Positions 32,001 through 34,107 of a DNA stretch of 34,107 bases are shown one piece after another. A program made the position numbers and the translations under genes. Numbering within the stretch: position 1 is the stretch's first letter; every line of letters starts with the position of its first letter. The notes beneath the pieces are model-generated. The model ran no database searches. It was not told the DNA's origin and saw only the letters and a list, made by a program, of their open reading frames with translations. This DNA is from CAZHWT01 sp964536215 (GTDB lineage Bacteria; Patescibacteriota; CAZHWT01): positions 1 to 34,107 of the forward strand of contig CAZHWT010000010.1 in the NCBI GenBank assembly GCA_964536215.1, written 5' to 3'.

Positions 32001-34107
32001 TGATGCAATGCCCCCGGCAATACATTCAGCACAATGCTGTTAGTCTTGGTAATCGCCCCAACCGATACCTCAACATTTATGTAGCTGCTGCCCGACTTGG
32101 TTGTAGCTGTAAAGGTCGTAGTGGCATTATTAGTTGGACTCAGCGTACCTAACGATTCATCTGTAACCGACCAAGTGTATGAGATGCCCGCAGTAATGGC
32201 GTTGCTATACGCGTCGTAGGCTGTGGCCGTGAGCGGCAACGACTGGCTCAAGCTAACGCTCGCTGAGCTCGGACTGATACTGACCGAATCGAGAGTGGAT
32301 GGCGACACCGTAAAGGCATTACTGGTACCAGAATTACTCCCGTCGCTAAAGGTTAAGAAAACGTTGCTGGCCGCCTTGCTCACCGTCACTGTGCCATTCC
32401 AGACTCCATTATTAAAGTCTGTCGTAGTAGTCGGCGCAATAGTTCCAGCCGAATAGGTCAGCGAACCATTGCCAGTATAATTGGTTACATTATTATTATA
32501 TTGGTCTTTAGCCATAATGTTAATTTGGAAAGATTGACCGGCTGTTTGGGTTGGAATAATGCCAAAGGCAAAGTGATCCACACTTAAGCTAGTTACTGTG
32601 GCACTAATGTCTACCGATTTTGGCGTTCCCGATTGCGTCGTTCCAGCCGTAATAACACCAGTCCCACTCTGTGTCCCGGCCGAAAATTGCACCGATTGTC
32701 CAGTTGGCTCAACCGATCCAATTGTCGAACTCCAGGCGTAGGTTAGGCCGCTAATCGGGTTGTCATACTGGTCAAACGCCTGAACAGATACCGATGTATT
32801 AGTGTTGACTGATAGTGAAACGCTGGTAGGTGAAGCCACCAAGTGATCCAAAGCCGCCGGCACCACATCAAAGGCATTGCTCAAACCAGTCACCGAGCCG
32901 GCATAGCTAGTGGCCGATACATGGTTACCTGTCTTAGCCGTAGTCATGACCAGACTGCCCGTCCAAGTCCCATTTATCAAGCCAATAGTAGTTGGCGTTA
33001 ACGAACCGCTCTCGTCGGATAAGGCTACCGATCCAGTAAAATTACTGACCGCATTGCCTTGGGCATCTACAGCAGCCACTGTGGTGGGCACATTAGCTCC
33101 GGCCGTGATGGGGTTGTTAATGGTGGTAATTGTGTAATGGTCAGGGATAATAGTAACTGCCGCAGTAGCCGATGTCGTTGCCTCATCCTGACTAGCTTCG
33201 ACCGAAATATTGCCGGTCATAATCTGACTAGCAGCTGTATAGGTAGTAGTCGATTGGTTGTCTGGTGTCAGGCTACCTAGTCCAGTATCGAGACTCCAGG
33301 CAAAATCGACTCCCGAGCTAATACTGTTACCATAACTGTCATAACCCGTGGCCGCAAAAGCCGTTTGACTACCAGCCTTAGCAGTTAAAGTGGCTGGCGA
33401 GATTGCCACTGAGGCCAGTCCGGCCGGATTAACCGCAAAGAAAGCGCTGGTACTATCAACAGTGTTGTAATGAGCCGAGAGTCGAGTATTGCCAGCCGTA
33501 GTAATCGTGACATTGCCACTCCAAGTCCCGGCCGCTAAATAAATACTAGTCGGCTCAACCCCTTCTGGCTCTGAACCTAGGTCAATATCGCCAGTAAAAG
33601 CCACCAAATTACCAAATTCATCTTGAGCCGACACGGTCACCATAAATGGTGTGCCAGCTATTTGAGAACTAATGGCTCCAAATACAAAAGCATCCACATT
33701 ACTCGGTGTAATGGTAATAGTCTGGTGAGCATCATCTAGACCCGTAGCCCCATCGGGGACCACGGCATCAGACACAGTCAGAACCGGATTGCCTACCTCG
33801 CTATCTTGGTAGTAAACCACCACACTGCTCTGATCAGCTGGTACAGTAATAGATGTAATGGCGGCAAACGGATCAGCTGATGCCGAAAAGAGACCATTCC
33901 CACTGGTCGAGCTAAGGAATAGTTGCTGCGGACTGCTAATTTTAACTGGATTACCATTGCTATCTTGCAACTGAACCGTAATGGCATGAGACGGCAATCC
34001 CGCCACCACGGTTTGTGGGGTGGAAGTAATGGCAATCACTTCAGCCGAAGCTGTGGTAAAAGACTTAACGCTGCTGGCGACGCTCCAAGTGCGCGTACCA
34101 GCTACAT
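29048..34107 (-). CDS. Giant Ig-repeat surface protein fused to an F-type c subunit (5' end missing)
   Basis: The frame is open to the window edge: upstream of the GTG at 34039, 22 more codons continue in the same style (GTRTWSVASSVKSFTTASAE), so the true start is outside and at least 1685 residues are present. About 16 Ig-like modules of roughly 90-105 residues follow one another. Two types alternate: one with AGQSFQINIMAKDQYNN, LSD and GVWNGSVTI words, the other with AFAATGYDSYGN, YTWSV and GTLSP words. One module resembles invasin-type Big_1 (VDLFGNPLQGVPIKFSV). After a linker with an amphipathic segment (SVGEAFANFVHSFF) the last 65 residues are an ATP synthase c subunit. Secretion of the N-terminal chain, with the c hairpin in the membrane, fits c-subunit topology. 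The gene lies upstream of two giant surface genes and the F1 operon on the same strand. Confidence 0.85.
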   Translation of the reverse strand, partial: VAGTRTWSVASSVKSFTTASAEVIAITSTPQTVVAGLPSHAITVQLQDSNGNPVKISSPQQLFLSSTSGNGLFSASADPFAAITSITVPADQSSVVVYYQDSEVGNPVLTVSDAVVPDGATGLDDAHQTITITPSNVDAFVFGAISSQIAGTPFMVTVSAQDEFGNLVAFTGDIDLGSEPEGVEPTSIYLAAGTWSGNVTITTAGNTRLSAHYNTVDSTSAFFAVNPAGLASVAISPATLTAKAGSQTAFAATGYDSYGNSISSGVDFAWSLDTGLGSLTPDNQSTTTYTAASQIMTGNISVEASQDEATTSATAAVTIIPDHYTITTINNPITAGANVPTTVAAVDAQGNAVSNFTGSVALSDESGSLTPTTIGLINGTWTGSLVMTTAKTGNHVSATSYAGSVTGLSNAFDVVPAALDHLVASPTSVSLSVNTNTSVSVQAFDQYDNPISGLTYAWSSTIGSVEPTGQSVQFSAGTQSGTGVITAGTTQSGTPKSVDISATVTSLSVDHFAFGIIPTQTAGQSFQINIMAKDQYNNNVTNYTGNGSLTYSAGTIAPTTTTDFNNGVWNGTVTVSKAASNVFLTFSDGSNSGTSNAFTVSPSTLDSVSISPSSASVSLSQSLPLTATAYDAYSNAITAGISYTWSVTDESLGTLSPTNNATTTFTATTKSGSSYINVEVSVGAITKTNSIVLNVLPGALHHFSFDTISSPQPTQSLVAIKITARDQYNNVVTSFADSVTLSDKSGTITPSQTNDFTNGVWNGYVRMSNVYSQNTITASLGLVIGESNTFDVISNLLDYVVVTPSTTHVTAGQSQAFSAQGYDTFGNAIVGLSYQWSVIGAIGTVSSTSGVSVTFTAATATGQGIVRVSANQGAITKLADSAVKVDAASLDHFSFSTMIDRTAGQSFSVTITARDTYENIITTFNGAAALSDDLDGIVPTTTDPFTNGTWTGMVSLQKSGITHIAASYGAVRSVSDPIAVSPASLSQAVINPSPVKVTAGKSIAIVADGQDQFGNSIENLAYTWNVTSTVGTLASSSGKEVTLTAAQRTGSATIGVIVTAGQLLATASADVTVMPDDLIQFQFAAINSPQIAGTAFQIAITAADQFGNTITSFNQPVKLSDGTSTISPTQTANFASGVWNGSVTITQTAETDKIIAQYGSVRTESGSFEVKAGEQQVFLTVVSGSNQKGAAGKPLDNPFVVKTVDLFGNPLQGVPIKFSVDSYPVDAISYGLSPDEIETDGEGLAQSMFSLGNKVGTYIVNASISGRSSVSVSFYAIATASSAASIKVMPGATVLLVNSSQIFTAEVYDGFGNILSSAQVNWSVANGGGTIDQSGMFTASTATKTFKDTVVATVDGVSGYATVTVTTLPGLTGDNREGAGLLDHLVVTPHDPTVQVDGKLALSVAAYDRYNQEIPRQSLTYDWASEIGKIEPPNSYLTTLEVGQEITSGKVSVLVNQTDKQRTQSGTTTVIVAPSSKGYIAVQTPNDAITSGDEFKLTLVAYTGEGKVDENFSGPVEISDSTETILPGKSATFTKGQWSGNVSINAADDSTVIKVAGGSLLGVSKSLKIASKYSFKRAEAKGIWAAPYNFIASVGEAFANFVHSFFRVSGKFPETTRNIASGTVAGLGFLGAAIGFGWAMARGMEAIGRNPYAKTKIMGSLGLALLISIGFAGLAFLVAGFIKFF
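29051..29245 (-). other. C-terminal c-subunit (rotor ring) domain lacking the ion-binding carboxylate
   Basis: Domain within the giant gene. Helix 1 is glycine-rich (AGLGFLGAAIGFGWAMARG), close to the GLAAIGAAIGIG of E. coli subunit c. The loop MEAIGRNPYAK holds the Arg-Asn-Pro equivalent of the conserved R-Q-P that meets gamma and epsilon. Helix 2 (GSLGLALLISIGFAGLAFLV) aligns with GVALVEALPIIGVV-type sequences, but the essential Asp/Glu position is Ile (or Ile two residues on, depending on the loop gap), and no acidic residue occurs anywhere in the helix. The ring could therefore assemble and bind the stalk but should not carry protons or sodium by the usual mechanism. Confidence 0.85.

Noticed and set aside
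1..34107. TGA recoding as in SR1/Gracilibacteria
   Set aside because: Several genes, including alpha, gamma and delta, end at TGA in family-typical positions, so TGA is a stop.

Overview
The window looks like a chromosome segment from an uncultured, host-dependent or episymbiotic-type bacterium, most plausibly a member of the Patescibacteria/CPR. This is an inference. It rests on several giant secreted proteins encoded side by side, an LPxTG-type anchor, a four-helix-bundle (S23-type) protein, many small palindromic intergenic repeats and a divergent F1-type ATPase operon. TGA is used as a stop codon, so the code is standard and SR1/Gracilibacteria-type recoding is excluded. No tRNA, rRNA, CRISPR array, transposase or phage module was recognised.

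Layout. Bases 1-2557 (+ strand) hold a heptamer tandem repeat, a nucleoside 2-deoxyribosyltransferase-like gene and a 533-residue protein with a clan CD (caspase/CHAT-like) His-Cys motif. Bases 2630-4758 (- strand) hold a Mn-type superoxide dismutase, a 36-residue membrane peptide and an LPSTG-anchored surface protein behind a perfect sigma70 consensus promoter. Bases 5452-8469 (-) encode a 1005-residue tail-fibre-like secreted protein. A short + strand gene for a four-helix-bundle protein follows. Bases 9080-16134 (-) form a tightly overlapped operon, read from high to low coordinate: ABC ATPase, FtsX/MacB-type permease, then F1-ATPase genes in the classical order b-delta-alpha-gamma-beta-epsilon. 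Upstream of it, on the same strand, lie three giant genes: a DUF2341/LamG protein (16455-21053), a kelch-propeller/FN3 protein (21714-28946) and an Ig-repeat protein (29048 to the window edge, 5' end missing).

Central observation. The last 65 residues of the giant Ig-repeat protein are an F-type ATP synthase c subunit: a glycine-rich first helix, a polar loop with R-N-P, and a second hydrophobic helix. The second helix has no Asp or Glu, so the ion-binding carboxylate is gone. No a subunit is visible. The c-subunit topology (both termini outside, R-N-P loop inside) puts the Ig-repeat chain outside the cell and the loop against gamma/epsilon inside. I infer a rotary or F1-like ATPase that no longer pumps ions but couples ATP hydrolysis in the cytoplasm to a ring carrying giant extracellular arms, with the neighbouring surface proteins and the ABC/FtsX pair as candidate partners. 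F1-like ATPases without a normal Fo are known from mycoplasmas, but I do not know of a described c subunit fused to an adhesin-like chain.

Intergenic regions downstream of the giant genes carry related cassettes of 51-bp REP-like palindromes, 12-bp-period TGTACGTACA repeats and A/T-rich palindromes that contain or adjoin stop codons.
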